DNA of 64,000 nucleotides, from the NCBI RefSeq assembly GCF_000799165.1, contig NZ_JUGF01000001.1, forward strand, positions 186,001-250,000, read 5' to 3'. Made by a program: the position numbers and the translations under genes. Positions 1 to 9,993 of the stretch are shown here, in pieces. The notes under the pieces were generated by a model. That model had not been told where the DNA came from. It made no database searches and was given only the letters and a program-made list of their open reading frames with translations. The stretch comes from Methylotenera versatilis 7 (GTDB lineage: Bacteria; Pseudomonadota; Gammaproteobacteria; Burkholderiales; Methylophilaceae). Position 1 is the first letter of the stretch; each line of letters opens with the position of its first letter.

Positions 1-1
1 C

Positions 2-1018
2 CCAGAAAGCGGTAAAAACTTGCCCGCTATTCCAGCGAATATTTCACCGGTGGTGCGTTTTAAGAACCCACAAACCGGTGTTGTGGCTTGGGATGATTTG
101 GTTAAGGGCAGAATCGAAATCGCTAATAGCGAATTGGATGATTTGATTATTGCCCGTGCCGATGGCACGCCTACTTACAATTTTTGTGTGGTGGTAGATG
201 ATTTTGAAATGGGCATCACGCAAGTGATTCGCGGTGATGACCATGTAAACAATACACCGCGTCAAATCAATATGCTCAATGCTTTGGGGGCAACGGTTCC
301 GCAATATGCACATTTGTCGATGATATTGGGCGATGATGGTCAAAAACTTTCCAAGCGGCATGGCGCTGTCAGCGTGATGCAATATCATGAGGATGGCTAT
401 TTGAAAGAGGCCGTTCTAAATTATCTTGCACGTCTTGGCTGGAGCCACGGTGATGCGGAAATTTTTAATATGCAACAGTTTTGCGAATGGTTTGATTTGG
501 ATCATATTACGCCATCAGCTGCGCAATTTAATACCGAAAAACTCAATTGGTTGAATGCACATTACATCAAAGAATCCAGTTTGGATGCGCTTTCTGCCGA
601 CATTACAAACCGCTTGGCAAAGATGAGTGTTAAGGTTGCAGCTTCTCCAGATTTAAAAGCGGTACTGAATTTATATCGCGAACGTGCCAATAACTTGAAT
701 CAATTAGCTGCGGATATTGCTTATTTTTACGCCTTGCCAGAGGCAAGTGCAGCAGATGTTGAAAAACATATCACAGCTGAGATTCAACCAGTGATTAAAG
801 CCTTAGTTGAAAAGTTATTAACAATTGAATGGACAGCGGAAGCGATTCATCATGCAATCAATACCGTTGTGACCGAAAACCAACTTAAGTTTCCTAAAGT
901 AGCCATGCCATTGCGCGTGATGTTGACGGGCATTGCGCAATCGCCCAGTATCGATCAAGTGATGGCCTTATTAGGTCAAAAAGAGACATTGGTCAGAATA
1001 AATAGCTATTTAGCATAG
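2..1018 (+). CDS. gltX: Glutamate--tRNA ligase, 3' part (5' end outside window)
   Basis: Charges tRNA-Glu with glutamate in the cytoplasm. The frame is open from base 2, so only the last 338 residues are present and the N-terminal HIGH motif lies outside the window. The class I signature KLSKR (KMSKS motif) follows the LGDDGQ stretch, and upstream is the typical IRGDDHVNNTPRQ segment that holds the ATP and acceptor end. The C-terminal half is the helical anticodon-binding domain. The TTG at position 20 is internal and not a real start. A 215-bp non-coding gap separates it from hfq. Confidence 0.96.
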   Translation, partial: PESGKNLPAIPANISPVVRFKNPQTGVVAWDDLVKGRIEIANSELDDLIIARADGTPTYNFCVVVDDFEMGITQVIRGDDHVNNTPRQINMLNALGATVPQYAHLSMILGDDGQKLSKRHGAVSVMQYHEDGYLKEAVLNYLARLGWSHGDAEIFNMQQFCEWFDLDHITPSAAQFNTEKLNWLNAHYIKESSLDALSADITNRLAKMSVKVAASPDLKAVLNLYRERANNLNQLAADIAYFYALPEASAADVEKHITAEIQPVIKALVEKLLTIEWTAEAIHHAINTVVTENQLKFPKVAMPLRVMLTGIAQSPSIDQVMALLGQKETLVRINSYLA

Positions 1019-1233
1019 GTGGTTTTGTTAGAAGTCGATTTTAAAGTTGTTCAGATATTATTCCAAAGGCTATAGAGCGCTGCTTATTAAAGTTAATGTG
1101 AAAATATCCGCAAAATTGTGAGATTTTGCTATTGAAAAGCGAACAAAAAGCCACAATACTACTCATACGCGTGGCAGTTTTAGCTTTTTCACAAAAGCTA
1201 CTCCAACATTATTACAACTAAAAGGAGCACAAT

Positions 1234-1473
1234 ATGAATAACAAAGGACAAATGCTGCAGGATCCATTCTTAAATGCCCTCAGAAAAGAGCATGTACAAG
1301 TATCTATCTATCTGGTTAATGGTATTAAATTACAAGGCCAGGTAGATTCGTTTGATCAATATGTGATTTTACTAAAAAATACTGTGACTCAAATGGTATA
1401 CAAACATGCGATTTCGACCATTGTGCCAGCGCGCGCAGTGAGTATGGCGCTATCAGGCGAAGCGGAAGAGTAA
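1234..1473 (+). CDS. hfq: RNA chaperone Hfq
   Basis: Hexameric Sm-like RNA chaperone that pairs small RNAs with mRNAs. At 79 residues it is the short, betaproteobacterial type without a long C-terminal tail. The Sm1 region ([22 protein letters not shown]) and the Sm2 YKHAIST motif are both visible. The strong Shine-Dalgarno AAAGGAG lies 8 bases before the ATG. hflX begins only one codon after the stop, so the two are transcribed together, as in many Proteobacteria. Confidence 0.98.
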   Translation: MNNKGQMLQDPFLNALRKEHVQVSIYLVNGIKLQGQVDSFDQYVILLKNTVTQMVYKHAISTIVPARAVSMALSGEAEE

Positions 1474-1476
1474 GGT

Positions 1477-2667
1477 TTGGCAATTAGACCTTCCGGTTAC
1501 GGCGAAAATACCCTAGCAAACCCAACGACTTTAACAACGCCATCAGATGGTGGTGTTGTTTTAGTGAGTATAGATTTTGGTGAGCCAGATTATGCAGAAA
1601 GTCTGCATGAGCTGCGTCAATTAGTCATTTCTGCAAAAATGCAAGTGCGTGCTACGCTTGAAGGTAAGCGGAGTATTCCAGATGCGAAATTGTTTATTGG
1701 TAGTGGGAAAGCCGATGAGTTAAAGCAGATATTAGAAGCCAGTGAGACAAATTTGGTGGCTTTTAACCATGACTTAAGTCCTTCACAACAACGGAATCTT
1801 GAGCGCTTCCTGCAAGCCAAAGTGCTTGATAGAACAGGCCTGATTCTAGATATCTTTGCGCAGCGCGCGCAAAGTCATGAAGGTAAGTTGCAGATTGAGC
1901 TGGCCCAGCTAGAGCATTTATCTACCAGGCTGGTACGCGGCTGGACACACTTGGAACGGCAAAAAGGCGGTATTGGCGTGCGTGGTGGCCCGGGTGAGAC
2001 GCAGTTGGAGTTGGACCGTCGTATGCTACGTGTCCGCGTTAAACAATTGCGTGAAAAATTGGATAAACTCAAATCGCAACGTGGCATGCAAAGGCGTGCG
2101 CGTAAACGTTCTAATTTGATGACTGTCTCGTTGGTCGGCTACACCAACGCAGGTAAATCTACGCTATTTAATCGATTAACCCAGTCTGGTGTTTATGCGG
2201 CAGATCAGCTATTCGCCACGCTGGATACCACTTCACGCAAAATGTATCTAGGCGAAGATTACCATTCAGGCGGCGGCTCTGTGGTAATTTCGGATACGGT
2301 CGGGTTTATTAAACATTTGCCGACCACTTTAATTGAAGCATTCGGTGCAACTTTAGAGGAAGCAGCGCAAGCGGATTTATTGTTGCACGTTGTGGATGTT
2401 GCCAGCACCAATCGCGATGCGCAGATTGCACAGGTGAACTTTGTATTGGAAGAAATCGGCGCATCAAAAGTGCCGCAAATTCTGGTATTAAATCAAATCG
2501 ACAAGCTAGATATGTCTGCCGGCTTGATTCGTGACGAGTATGGTAATATTTCAAAAGTGAGTATTTCAGCTGTCTCTGGTGCTGGAATCGATTTGTTGAA
2601 ATTGGCATTAACAGAACATCAGCAACTTTTAAGACGCAGAAGCACAGAAGAAAGTGCTTATGTTTAA
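1477..2667 (+). CDS. hflX: Ribosome-splitting GTPase HflX
   Basis: Translation-associated GTPase that binds the 50S subunit and rescues stalled ribosomes. The protein has 396 residues. The N-terminal HflX domain contains the glycine-rich GGIGVRGGPGETQLE loop near residue 165. The G domain follows with Walker A GYTNAGKS, G3 DTVGF and G4 NQID. The most upstream start is TTG, one codon after the hfq stop and in the same frame. No ATG exists before the conserved VVLVSIDF strand, so a TTG start coupled to hfq translation is the best reading. A GTG some 26 codons downstream is the alternative. Confidence 0.95.
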   Translation: MAIRPSGYGENTLANPTTLTTPSDGGVVLVSIDFGEPDYAESLHELRQLVISAKMQVRATLEGKRSIPDAKLFIGSGKADELKQILEASETNLVAFNHDLSPSQQRNLERFLQAKVLDRTGLILDIFAQRAQSHEGKLQIELAQLEHLSTRLVRGWTHLERQKGGIGVRGGPGETQLELDRRMLRVRVKQLREKLDKLKSQRGMQRRARKRSNLMTVSLVGYTNAGKSTLFNRLTQSGVYAADQLFATLDTTSRKMYLGEDYHSGGGSVVISDTVGFIKHLPTTLIEAFGATLEEAAQADLLLHVVDVASTNRDAQIAQVNFVLEEIGASKVPQILVLNQIDKLDMSAGLIRDEYGNISKVSISAVSGAGIDLLKLALTEHQQLLRRRSTEESAYV

Positions 2668-2800
2668 TCGTAATTTTTAATAAAGATAGTATTTTAAATA
2701 CGCCATTTTTTGGCCAAATGTAACTTTAAAACAAGTGTAACTTTAAAAAGTACAATATTTAAATACTAAATGTAATCTCTAAATGTATGTGGAGTAGTGA

Positions 2801-3958
2801 ATGATTAAGTTTCCTGGATTCGGCCAAAACAACAGCGAAGGCCCACCTGATCTGGACAAAATATTGGGTGACTTAAACGAAAAAGTCAGCAATCTTTTTG
2901 GTAAAAAAGGCGGTGGTAATAATAACTCACCATCCAATCGTAAAGACTTTGATGTGCCTGTGTTGCCAATTGCTGCGGTCGTTGTCGCTATTTGGATGGC
3001 AACTGGTTTTTATATCGTCGATCAAGGTTCGCTAGGTGTTGTGCAGCGTTTTGGTAAATATAACGAAACCACTGAAACTGGTCCGCGCTGGCATTGGCCT
3101 TATCCGTTTGAATCGGTTACGGTGGTTAACATGGAACAAGTGCGCCGCTTGGAAGTGGGTTACAGAAGTAATGGCGAAGGTGTTGGCGGCAAAACTAAGC
3201 AGCCAAAAGAGGCTTTAATGCTCACAGAAGATGAAAATATTATCGATCTGCAATTCGCCGTGCAATACAACCTAAAAAACGCTAAAGATTATTTATTTAA
3301 TAATCGCGCCACAGACGCTGCGGTGATGTCGGCTGCAGAAACGGCTATTCGCGAGGTGGTTGGTAAAAATAAACTGGATGATTTACTGCAAAAAGGTTTG
3401 GCTGACACGTCAGAGCGTATGCAGGCTATTTTGGATGGCTATAACACCGGCGTAAAAATCACAAGTGTATCGTTGCAAAGTGCACAGCCGCCAGAACAAG
3501 TGCAAGAAGCGTTTGAGGATGTGAACCGTGCGAACCAAGATTATCAGCGTTTTATTAATGAAGGCCAGGCATACGCTAATGATGTCATTCCTAAAGCACG
3601 AGGTACTGCGTCGCGGCTATCAGCAGAAGCGGCCGGTTATCAGTTAAAAGTTGAAAACGAGGCTAAAGGTAACGCCAGTCGTTTTGAACAGATTTTAGCG
3701 CAATACGCAAAAGCACCGGAAGTGACGCGTCAACGTCTGTATTTAGATGCGCAAGAACAAATTATGTCTAGCACCAGCAAAGTGATCGTGGATCAGCCGG
3801 GTGGTAATAGTTTGTTGTATTTACCGCTAGATAAATTAATGTCGGCAACGGTGCCATCTGCTGCTGTACCTGCAGCCGTTCATAATGTTGAATCTAAAGA
3901 TAATCAAGCCAGTGTGGATACTTCACGTGACTTAACGCGTGATCGTGACAGTCGCTAG
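2801..3958 (+). CDS. hflK: FtsH protease modulator HflK
   Basis: SPFH/band-7 membrane protein that with HflC forms a large periplasmic-side cage around FtsH. The protein has 385 residues. It has a Gly/Asn-rich cytoplasmic head, one transmembrane segment near residues 52-70 (VLPIAAVVVAIWMATGFYIV), then the SPFH domain with VDQGSLGVVQRFGKY. The helical C-terminal part ends in an Arg/Asp-rich tail. It is 50 bp upstream of hflC, in the usual hflX-hflK-hflC order. Confidence 0.96.
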   Translation: MIKFPGFGQNNSEGPPDLDKILGDLNEKVSNLFGKKGGGNNNSPSNRKDFDVPVLPIAAVVVAIWMATGFYIVDQGSLGVVQRFGKYNETTETGPRWHWPYPFESVTVVNMEQVRRLEVGYRSNGEGVGGKTKQPKEALMLTEDENIIDLQFAVQYNLKNAKDYLFNNRATDAAVMSAAETAIREVVGKNKLDDLLQKGLADTSERMQAILDGYNTGVKITSVSLQSAQPPEQVQEAFEDVNRANQDYQRFINEGQAYANDVIPKARGTASRLSAEAAGYQLKVENEAKGNASRFEQILAQYAKAPEVTRQRLYLDAQEQIMSSTSKVIVDQPGGNSLLYLPLDKLMSATVPSAAVPAAVHNVESKDNQASVDTSRDLTRDRDSR

Positions 3959-4008
3959 TCAATAGACGTGCGTTAATGATTGAATTTAAAAGTTAAGAGA
4001 ATATTAAG

Positions 4009-4881
4009 ATGAAAAATATAGGCACCTTTTTAATTGGCATATTTGCCGCGCTGGTGATACTCAGCATGTCCTTCTATACGGTGGATCAACGCGAATACGC
4101 ATTGGTATTCAGGTTGGGTGAGATCGTAGCAGTTAAAGATAAGCCAGGACTCTATTTCAAAGTGCCGCTCGTTGATGATTTGAAAAAATTTGATAATCGT
4201 ATCATTACTTTGGATTGGGAAGAGCCTGCCAAATTTAACACCAGCGAAAATAAATATATGATGGTGGATTCATTTGTGAAATGGCGCATTATTGACCCTG
4301 CTAAATATTATGTTTCAATTAAAGAAGGTGGCGAAGCGGCAGCGGAAGATAGACTTTCTAAAGTAGTTAATGCAGGATTCCGTGCAGAATTTGGTAAGCG
4401 TACAGTGCATGATGTGATTGCCGGTGAGCGTACTGCAATTATGGATAATCTACGTAAGCGTGCCGATGCGGAAGCGCGTCAAATCGGTATTCAGGTAGTG
4501 GATGTACGCTTGAAACGTGTGGATTATTCTGAAGAAATCAGCAAGTCTGTGTTTGACCGTATGATTGCAGAACGTAAACGTATCGCTAATCAGTTACGTT
4601 CTGAAGGCTCCGCTGCATCTGAAAAAATTCGTGCAGATGCGGATAAACAGCGTGAAGTGATTATTGCCGAAGCCTTTAGAGATGCGCAAAAAATGAAGGG
4701 TGAGGGCGATGCAAAAGCCGCGGAAATTTACTCCAGTGCTTATGGCAAAAATCCTGAATTCTATGCGTTTTATCGTAGTCAGGAAGCTTACAAAAATAGC
4801 TTCAAAAGCAAATCAGATGTCATGGTGCTAGATCCTAAATCCGACTTCTTTAAATATATGCGCAGCTCTAGCGGTCGATAG
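4009..4881 (+). CDS. hflC: FtsH protease modulator HflC
   Basis: Partner of HflK in the HflKC complex that restrains FtsH. The protein has 290 residues. A single N-terminal membrane anchor (IGTFLIGIFAALVILSMSF) is followed by the SPFH domain, which begins TVDQREYALVFRLGEI. A long charged helix near residues 185-245 (AERKRIANQLRSEG) matches the cage-forming helix of the family. It belongs to the hfq-hflXKC operon. Confidence 0.96.
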   Translation: MKNIGTFLIGIFAALVILSMSFYTVDQREYALVFRLGEIVAVKDKPGLYFKVPLVDDLKKFDNRIITLDWEEPAKFNTSENKYMMVDSFVKWRIIDPAKYYVSIKEGGEAAAEDRLSKVVNAGFRAEFGKRTVHDVIAGERTAIMDNLRKRADAEARQIGIQVVDVRLKRVDYSEEISKSVFDRMIAERKRIANQLRSEGSAASEKIRADADKQREVIIAEAFRDAQKMKGEGDAKAAEIYSSAYGKNPEFYAFYRSQEAYKNSFKSKSDVMVLDPKSDFFKYMRSSSGR

Positions 4882-4940
4882 ATTGCAGGCGGTTTATTAA
4901 CGACGACAATCTTTTAATTTAACGATAAGTTGGTGTTCCA

Positions 4941-5126
4941 ATGAATACAACTTTATTAACTGCGCTCGGGTTGATGTTGGTATTAGAAGGGCTAATGCCC
5001 TTAATAGCGCCGAAATCATGGCGCGAAACTTTCAAGCGCATGATTGCACTCAATGATGGTCAACTGCGTTTTGTTGGTCTGATTTCCCTGTTGGGTGGAT
5101 TGTTGTTGATATTCTTTAGTCGGTAA
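4941..5126 (+). CDS. DUF2065 small membrane protein
   Basis: A 61-residue protein with two hydrophobic segments (about 4-22 and 40-58) separated by a short basic loop (SWRETFKRM). It matches the DUF2065 (YjeT) family, which is almost always found after hflC and before hisZ or purA in Beta- and Gammaproteobacteria. Its function is not established. The position 59 bp after hflC supports it as the last small gene of the hfl operon. Confidence 0.9.
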   Translation: MNTTLLTALGLMLVLEGLMPLIAPKSWRETFKRMIALNDGQLRFVGLISLLGGLLLIFFSR

Positions 5127-5139
5127 TGTTTTTCTGTGA

Positions 5140-5159
5140 GCGCTTAGTCGCAAGACTAA
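5140..5159. other. GNRA-tetraloop hairpin
   Basis: GCTTAGTC, GCAA, GACTAAGC forms a perfect 8-bp stem closed by a GCAA tetraloop in the gap between DUF2065 and hisZ. No T-run follows it, so it is not a classic terminator. It could stabilise the end of the hfl mRNA or serve as an RNA-binding site. Confidence 0.55.
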
Positions 5160-5244
5160 GCCGCCTAATACTGCTTCTGTAAATCGGTTTGTATAAGTCG
5201 CAAGCATTTACCCTAAGTCAATTGAATCGTTTGCTTGTATAATA

Positions 5245-6405
5245 ATGGCTATGCGAAATTGGTTACTCCCCGAATATATTGAAGATGTGCTGCCCGCCGA
5301 GGCGGCACGATTAGAAGCTTTGCGCCGTCAGTTATTGGATTTATTCAAAGTGCATGGCTATCAATATGTCATCCCGCCCACGCTGGAATACTTAGAATCC
5401 CTTATTACTGGCACGGGCCATGATTTAGATTTAGCCACCTTTAAAGTGGTCGATCAATTAACAGGTCGTCTGATGGGTATTCGTGCAGACATGACACCAC
5501 AGGCTGCCAGAATTGATGCGCACATGCTGAATCACCAAGGTGTATCGCGGCTTTGTTATGCAGGCACGGTTTTGCGTACTAAGCCAGATGGTCTGGCGCA
5601 TACACGTGAGCCTTTGCAACTGGGGGCGGAACTGTTCGGGCATGCTGGTATAGAGAGCGATATCGAAATTCATCGTTTAATGATTAAAGCTTTGCAGGCC
5701 TTGGGCTTAAAAGAACTGCATATCGATTTTAGTCATGTGGCGATATTTGAAGCTTTAGTTAAAGCTGGCAATATTAATGCTAATTTAGAGCAAGCTTTGT
5801 ATGCTGCATTGCAAAGTAAAGATAAGGCTAGTGTTGTATTGCTGGCAGATAGTTTAGATACCACTGTTAAACAAGCATTGATGGATTTAACCGATTTAAA
5901 TGGCGATGCAAGCGTGCTGCAAAAAGCAGAACAGCAATTGCCAAAATTGCCTGCGATCAGTAAAGCATTAGCAGATTTACGTATTGTCGCCAGCCAGTTA
6001 AATGATTTAAATGTCAATGTATCGTTCGATTTAAGTGAGCTACGCGGTTATCACTATCATAGTGGTATTGTGTTTGCTGCTTACGCAAAAGGCTACACAG
6101 GGCCGATTGCTTTGGGTGGTCGTTATGATGAAGTGGGTTTGGTTTTTGGTCGCGCGCGTCCAGCTACAGGTTTCAGTTTAGATTTGCGCGGTGCTGTGAC
6201 TGCATTAATGCCCGCAGTCAATGCAAAAACGATTCTTGCGCCAGCGGGAGATGATAAGGCACTGCTCAGTACGATTGAAGCATTGCGTGCAGACGGCCAA
6301 GTCGTGATACAAGCATTACCAAACTCAACAAGTAATATCGTTGAGATGAGTTGCGATAAACAGTTAATTTATAGCAATAATCAATGGCAAGTTCAGGGTT
6401 TCTGA
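5245..6405 (+). CDS. hisZ: ATP phosphoribosyltransferase regulatory subunit HisZ
   Basis: Histidyl-tRNA synthetase paralogue that activates the short form of HisG in the first step of histidine synthesis. The protein has 386 residues. It has the class II aaRS-like fold with motif-2-like RADMTPQAARIDAH and the FDLSELRGYHYHSGIVF stretch, but lacks the HisRS anticodon domain. Two in-frame ATGs lie 6 bases apart (5245 and 5251), and the first is taken. It is not next to hisG; its place before purA is the standard betaproteobacterial arrangement. Confidence 0.93.
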   Translation: MAMRNWLLPEYIEDVLPAEAARLEALRRQLLDLFKVHGYQYVIPPTLEYLESLITGTGHDLDLATFKVVDQLTGRLMGIRADMTPQAARIDAHMLNHQGVSRLCYAGTVLRTKPDGLAHTREPLQLGAELFGHAGIESDIEIHRLMIKALQALGLKELHIDFSHVAIFEALVKAGNINANLEQALYAALQSKDKASVVLLADSLDTTVKQALMDLTDLNGDASVLQKAEQQLPKLPAISKALADLRIVASQLNDLNVNVSFDLSELRGYHYHSGIVFAAYAKGYTGPIALGGRYDEVGLVFGRARPATGFSLDLRGAVTALMPAVNAKTILAPAGDDKALLSTIEALRADGQVVIQALPNSTSNIVEMSCDKQLIYSNNQWQVQGF

Positions 6406-6493
6406 TTGTTTATTAAAACTATCCATTAGAACCACTCATAAATAAGCATTAATCTCATTAATATTTCAGTTGAAAAATAGTTAAGTTAAAGTT

Positions 6494-7831
6494 ATGGCGC
6501 AAAATACAGTAAAAAATCCTGCTAAAAATGTGGTCGTTATCGGCACACAATGGGGCGATGAAGGTAAAGGTAAGATTGTGGATTGGTTGACCGACCATGC
6601 ACAGGGCGTAGTCCGTTTTCAAGGCGGACATAATGCCGGTCATACATTAGTTGTTGGGCAAGGCAGTGATCAGCGTGTGTACAAGTTAAACCTTGTGCCA
6701 TCTGGCATTGTGCGCGCAGGCGTGAATTGTTATATCGGTAACGGTGTTGTGCTGGATGCAGGACATTTATTGAGCGAAATCGCTACATTAGAAAAAGATG
6801 GTTTGGAAGTTAAAAGCCGCTTAAAAGTAAGCTCTGGCTGCCCGCTGATTTTAAGTCATCATGTCGCTTTAGATACCGCACGGGAAGCTAAACGTGCGAT
6901 TAAAATTGGCACAACAGGTAAAGGCATCGGCCCAACTTATGAAGATAAAGTAGCTCGCCGTGCTTTGCGTGTTTATGATTTGTTCTATCCAGAGCGTTTT
7001 GCGGAAAAATTACGTGAAGTGATGGATTACCACAATTTTGTACTAACTAATTATCTTGGATCTCAAGTCGTTGATTTTAATCAGCAATATGATGCCAGTA
7101 TGGCACATGCAATTGCATTGAAACCAATGGTCGCAGATATTTCGGCTGAACTTTATGCGGCGAATGCTAGAGGCGAGAATCTGCTGTTTGAAGGCGCACA
7201 AGGCACATTGCTTGATATTGATCATGGTACTTATCCGTATGTCACTTCAAGCAACTGTATTGCTGGACAAGCTTCTGCAGGCACTGGTGTCGGTGCTAAT
7301 ATGCTGCATTATGTATTAGGCATTACTAAAGCCTATACCACGCGCGTCGGTGGTGGGCCTTTTCCTAGTGAACTGGATATTGAAACCGAAGGTGTACCAG
7401 GTCATCAAATGTCGAATAAAGGCCAGGAAATCGGCACTGTTACTAGACGCAAACGCCGCTGTGGTTGGTTTGATGCGGCTGCACTGCGCCGTTCTGCGCG
7501 TATTAACGGTTTAACTGGATTGTGTATTACTAAACTGGATGTTTTAGACGGCATTGAAAGTTTAGATATTTGCACTGGTTACGAGTTGGATGGCAAAGCA
7601 GTCGATATGTTGCCAGTTGGCGCGGATGATGTAGCACGATGTAAGCCTCTCTATGAAACAGTTGCCGGTTGGAAAGAAAGCACATTTGGCGTTAAAACTT
7701 GGGATGGTTTGCCTAAAAATGCGCAACATTACCTTAAACGTCTAGAAGCGTTATGTGGCGTGCCAATCGCGATTGTGTCTACTGGCCCAGAGCGCGATGA
7801 GACGATTATTATTGAGCATCCTTTTGCATAA
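6494..7831 (+). CDS. purA: Adenylosuccinate synthetase
   Basis: Joins IMP and aspartate with GTP hydrolysis to give adenylosuccinate, the first committed step to AMP. The protein has 445 residues, slightly longer than the E. coli enzyme because of a short N-terminal tail. The GTP-binding [11 protein letters not shown] loop is at residues 17-27. The IMP-binding GGHNAGHT segment and the signature GIGPTYEDK follow. It lies directly after hisZ and is probably cotranscribed. Confidence 0.98.
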   Translation: MAQNTVKNPAKNVVVIGTQWGDEGKGKIVDWLTDHAQGVVRFQGGHNAGHTLVVGQGSDQRVYKLNLVPSGIVRAGVNCYIGNGVVLDAGHLLSEIATLEKDGLEVKSRLKVSSGCPLILSHHVALDTAREAKRAIKIGTTGKGIGPTYEDKVARRALRVYDLFYPERFAEKLREVMDYHNFVLTNYLGSQVVDFNQQYDASMAHAIALKPMVADISAELYAANARGENLLFEGAQGTLLDIDHGTYPYVTSSNCIAGQASAGTGVGANMLHYVLGITKAYTTRVGGGPFPSELDIETEGVPGHQMSNKGQEIGTVTRRKRRCGWFDAAALRRSARINGLTGLCITKLDVLDGIESLDICTGYELDGKAVDMLPVGADDVARCKPLYETVAGWKESTFGVKTWDGLPKNAQHYLKRLEALCGVPIAIVSTGPERDETIIIEHPFA

Positions 7832-7957
7832 AAAGTAAACTCCGTCGCTATGCTTTGTTGCTACATGAAAAATTATCGCTTACATACCAATTGTATGTGG
7901 GGCTCAATTTTCTCATTTGCACTTAACCTAGCTTAGATTTCGCATTTTATTATTTAA

Positions 7958-8542
7958 ATGTCCACTTTACAAAAACAGCGATTAGCTTGGGCGATTACAG
8001 GTTCTGGTCATTATCTGCGCGAATGTTTAGACGTTTTACAGGCGCTTAAAAATCAAAATTTAACGTCTGTAGATGTTTTTTTAAGCAGGGCCGCGGCTGA
8101 AATTATTAAGCAATATGGCTTTCAAACACAATTAGAAGCTGCTGCCCATCGTGTTTTTCAGGACAAAACTGCCAGCAGCGTTCCTGTTGAGTTTTTCTAT
8201 AAGGGGCAATATCACACACTGGTGATTGCACCCGCAACCTCCAACACAGTGGCCAAAATGGCGTACGGTTTTTCAGATAGTCTAGTCACGAACCTATATG
8301 CGCAAGCAGGTAAAACACGTGTGCCCAGCATTGTGTTCGCTTGCGACACTGTGCCTGCGCTTGGAGTTTCGTTTATCGAATCTGAAGCGCCGCGCGAAAA
8401 TATCGTCAAAGTTTTTCCTCGTCAAATCGATTTGGATAATGTGGCCAAGTTATCGCAATTTGAATTAACGCAGGTAGCCTCCAGTATTGACGAACTTCAA
8501 AAAACATTAAATCAGCGCCTAAACGAACCGTCATTTAAATAA
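7958..8542 (+). CDS. dmrB: Flavoprotein, DmrB-like dihydromethanopterin reductase
   Basis: Probable FMN-dependent reductase of dihydromethanopterin, the last step to active tetrahydromethanopterin, the C1 carrier for formaldehyde oxidation in methylotrophs. The 194-residue protein has the flavoprotein fold (PF02441 type). A Gly-rich TGSGHYLRE loop near residue 14 and the flavin-binding APATSNTVAKMAYG segment near residue 88 are visible. The three genes that follow are also C1-cofactor genes, which supports this assignment over other flavoproteins. The DmrB name rests on family recall plus context. The gap before it has an inverted repeat (ACATAC/GTATGT) near 7881-7897. Confidence 0.72.
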   Translation: MSTLQKQRLAWAITGSGHYLRECLDVLQALKNQNLTSVDVFLSRAAAEIIKQYGFQTQLEAAAHRVFQDKTASSVPVEFFYKGQYHTLVIAPATSNTVAKMAYGFSDSLVTNLYAQAGKTRVPSIVFACDTVPALGVSFIESEAPRENIVKVFPRQIDLDNVAKLSQFELTQVASSIDELQKTLNQRLNEPSFK

Positions 8543-8553
8543 ATAGCTTTTAA

Positions 8554-9993
8554 ATGAAACCAAATAAGCCAGAAAATCTACTTTTTTTGACAGGCAAGCT
8601 GGCGGAAAAAAGTCTGAATAAAGTGTTGCAAACGATTCAATCCGACGCTAAAACACCGCAGTTTAAATATCGCATTGAGCAAATAGGCGTTTCTGTAGCC
8701 GCGTTGATGACGCCGGATTTGATTGCAAGACGTTTAAAAGATATTGGCAATGCAGATAAAGTGATTTTGCCTGGATTGTGTCAGGGGGATCTAACCGTGT
8801 TGCAAACGCAATATGGTGTGCCGATTGAACGCGGACCCGCGGATTTAAAAGATTTGCCGCAATACTTTGGCAATAAAGGTGTGGCGCCAGACTTAAGCCA
8901 ATATTCAGTGCAAATTTTCGCTGAAATCGTCGATGCGCCAGATTTAAGTGTAGATGCGATTTTAGAAAAAGCATTACGTTTTGAGGCGCAGGGCGCCAAC
9001 GTGATTGATTTGGGCTGCTTGCCGGGGAAATCATTTTTGCATTTAAAAGACGCTATTCAAACGCTCAAGTCCGCTGGGCTCAAAGTGAGCGTGGATTCGA
9101 TGCATGCGGATGATTTGTTGTTAGCGGGGAAATCTGGTGCAGATTATCTGTTAAGTTTGACTGAGAAAACGATATGGATTGCCGATGAAGTCGCCGCTAC
9201 GCCGATTTTAATTCCCGCCAAGCCGGGCAACATGGCGTCACTGTATCGCGCAATTGAGCATTGTCTTAAACACAGTAAACCGTTTATTGCCGATGCGATA
9301 TTGGATCCTATTCATTTTGGTTTGGCTGATTCGATTGTGCGGTACCACAAGCTGCGTAAAAAATATCCACAGATTCAAATCATGATGGGCGTGGGTAATC
9401 TAACTGAATTAACCGACGCCGATACCACAGGCATTAATGCGATTTTGTTTGGCTTGATTAGCGAGTTGGATATTCAAGCGGTATTAGCCACCTCTGTGAG
9501 TGCGCATGCGGTTAATGCGATTGCTGAAGCGGATAATGCGCGCCGCGTCATGCATCGCGCAAAGCTGGATGGCAGGCTGCCACGCGGTTACAGCAATGGG
9601 TTGCTTGGACTGCATGATAGAAAACCTTTTCCTTATAATAAAGAGGAAATTGGCGAAATAGCCGCGCAAATCAAAGACCCTAGTTTTAGAATTATGGTGA
9701 GTGAAGCTGGTGTGCACGTCTATAATCGTGATGGTTTGCAGCAAGATGTTGATCCATTTGCCTTTTATCCCAGTTTAGGTGTGCAAAATGATGCATCACA
9801 TGCTTTTTATTTGGGTGTAGAACTTGCGCGTGCGCAAATTGCTTGGCAATTAAAGAAGCGTTATGTGCAGGATGAAGCTTTGAATTGGGGTGTTTCAAGT
9901 TTAATGGAAAAAGTAGACGATAGAAAAAGTCACCGTGAAGCTTCTTTAAAAGAAAAGCAGCAAGCAAAACAACAAGAAAATAAAAAACAATGA
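8554..9993 (+). CDS. DUF6513 / dihydropteroate synthase-like protein (H4MPT-linked)
   Basis: A 479-residue protein whose middle (about 120-350) resembles a pterin-binding TIM barrel, with FEAQGANVIDLGCLPGKS and SVDSMHADD like the DHPS motifs. This family (DUF6513) accompanies methanopterin genes in methylotrophic bacteria and is thought to act in building the pterin cofactor; the exact reaction is not known to me. The charged, Gln/Lys-rich tail is probably flexible. Its TGA overlaps the ATG of the next gene (ATGA), indicating translational coupling. Confidence 0.78.
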   Translation: MKPNKPENLLFLTGKLAEKSLNKVLQTIQSDAKTPQFKYRIEQIGVSVAALMTPDLIARRLKDIGNADKVILPGLCQGDLTVLQTQYGVPIERGPADLKDLPQYFGNKGVAPDLSQYSVQIFAEIVDAPDLSVDAILEKALRFEAQGANVIDLGCLPGKSFLHLKDAIQTLKSAGLKVSVDSMHADDLLLAGKSGADYLLSLTEKTIWIADEVAATPILIPAKPGNMASLYRAIEHCLKHSKPFIADAILDPIHFGLADSIVRYHKLRKKYPQIQIMMGVGNLTELTDADTTGINAILFGLISELDIQAVLATSVSAHAVNAIAEADNARRVMHRAKLDGRLPRGYSNGLLGLHDRKPFPYNKEEIGEIAAQIKDPSFRIMVSEAGVHVYNRDGLQQDVDPFAFYPSLGVQNDASHAFYLGVELARAQIAWQLKKRYVQDEALNWGVSSLMEKVDDRKSHREASLKEKQQAKQQENKKQ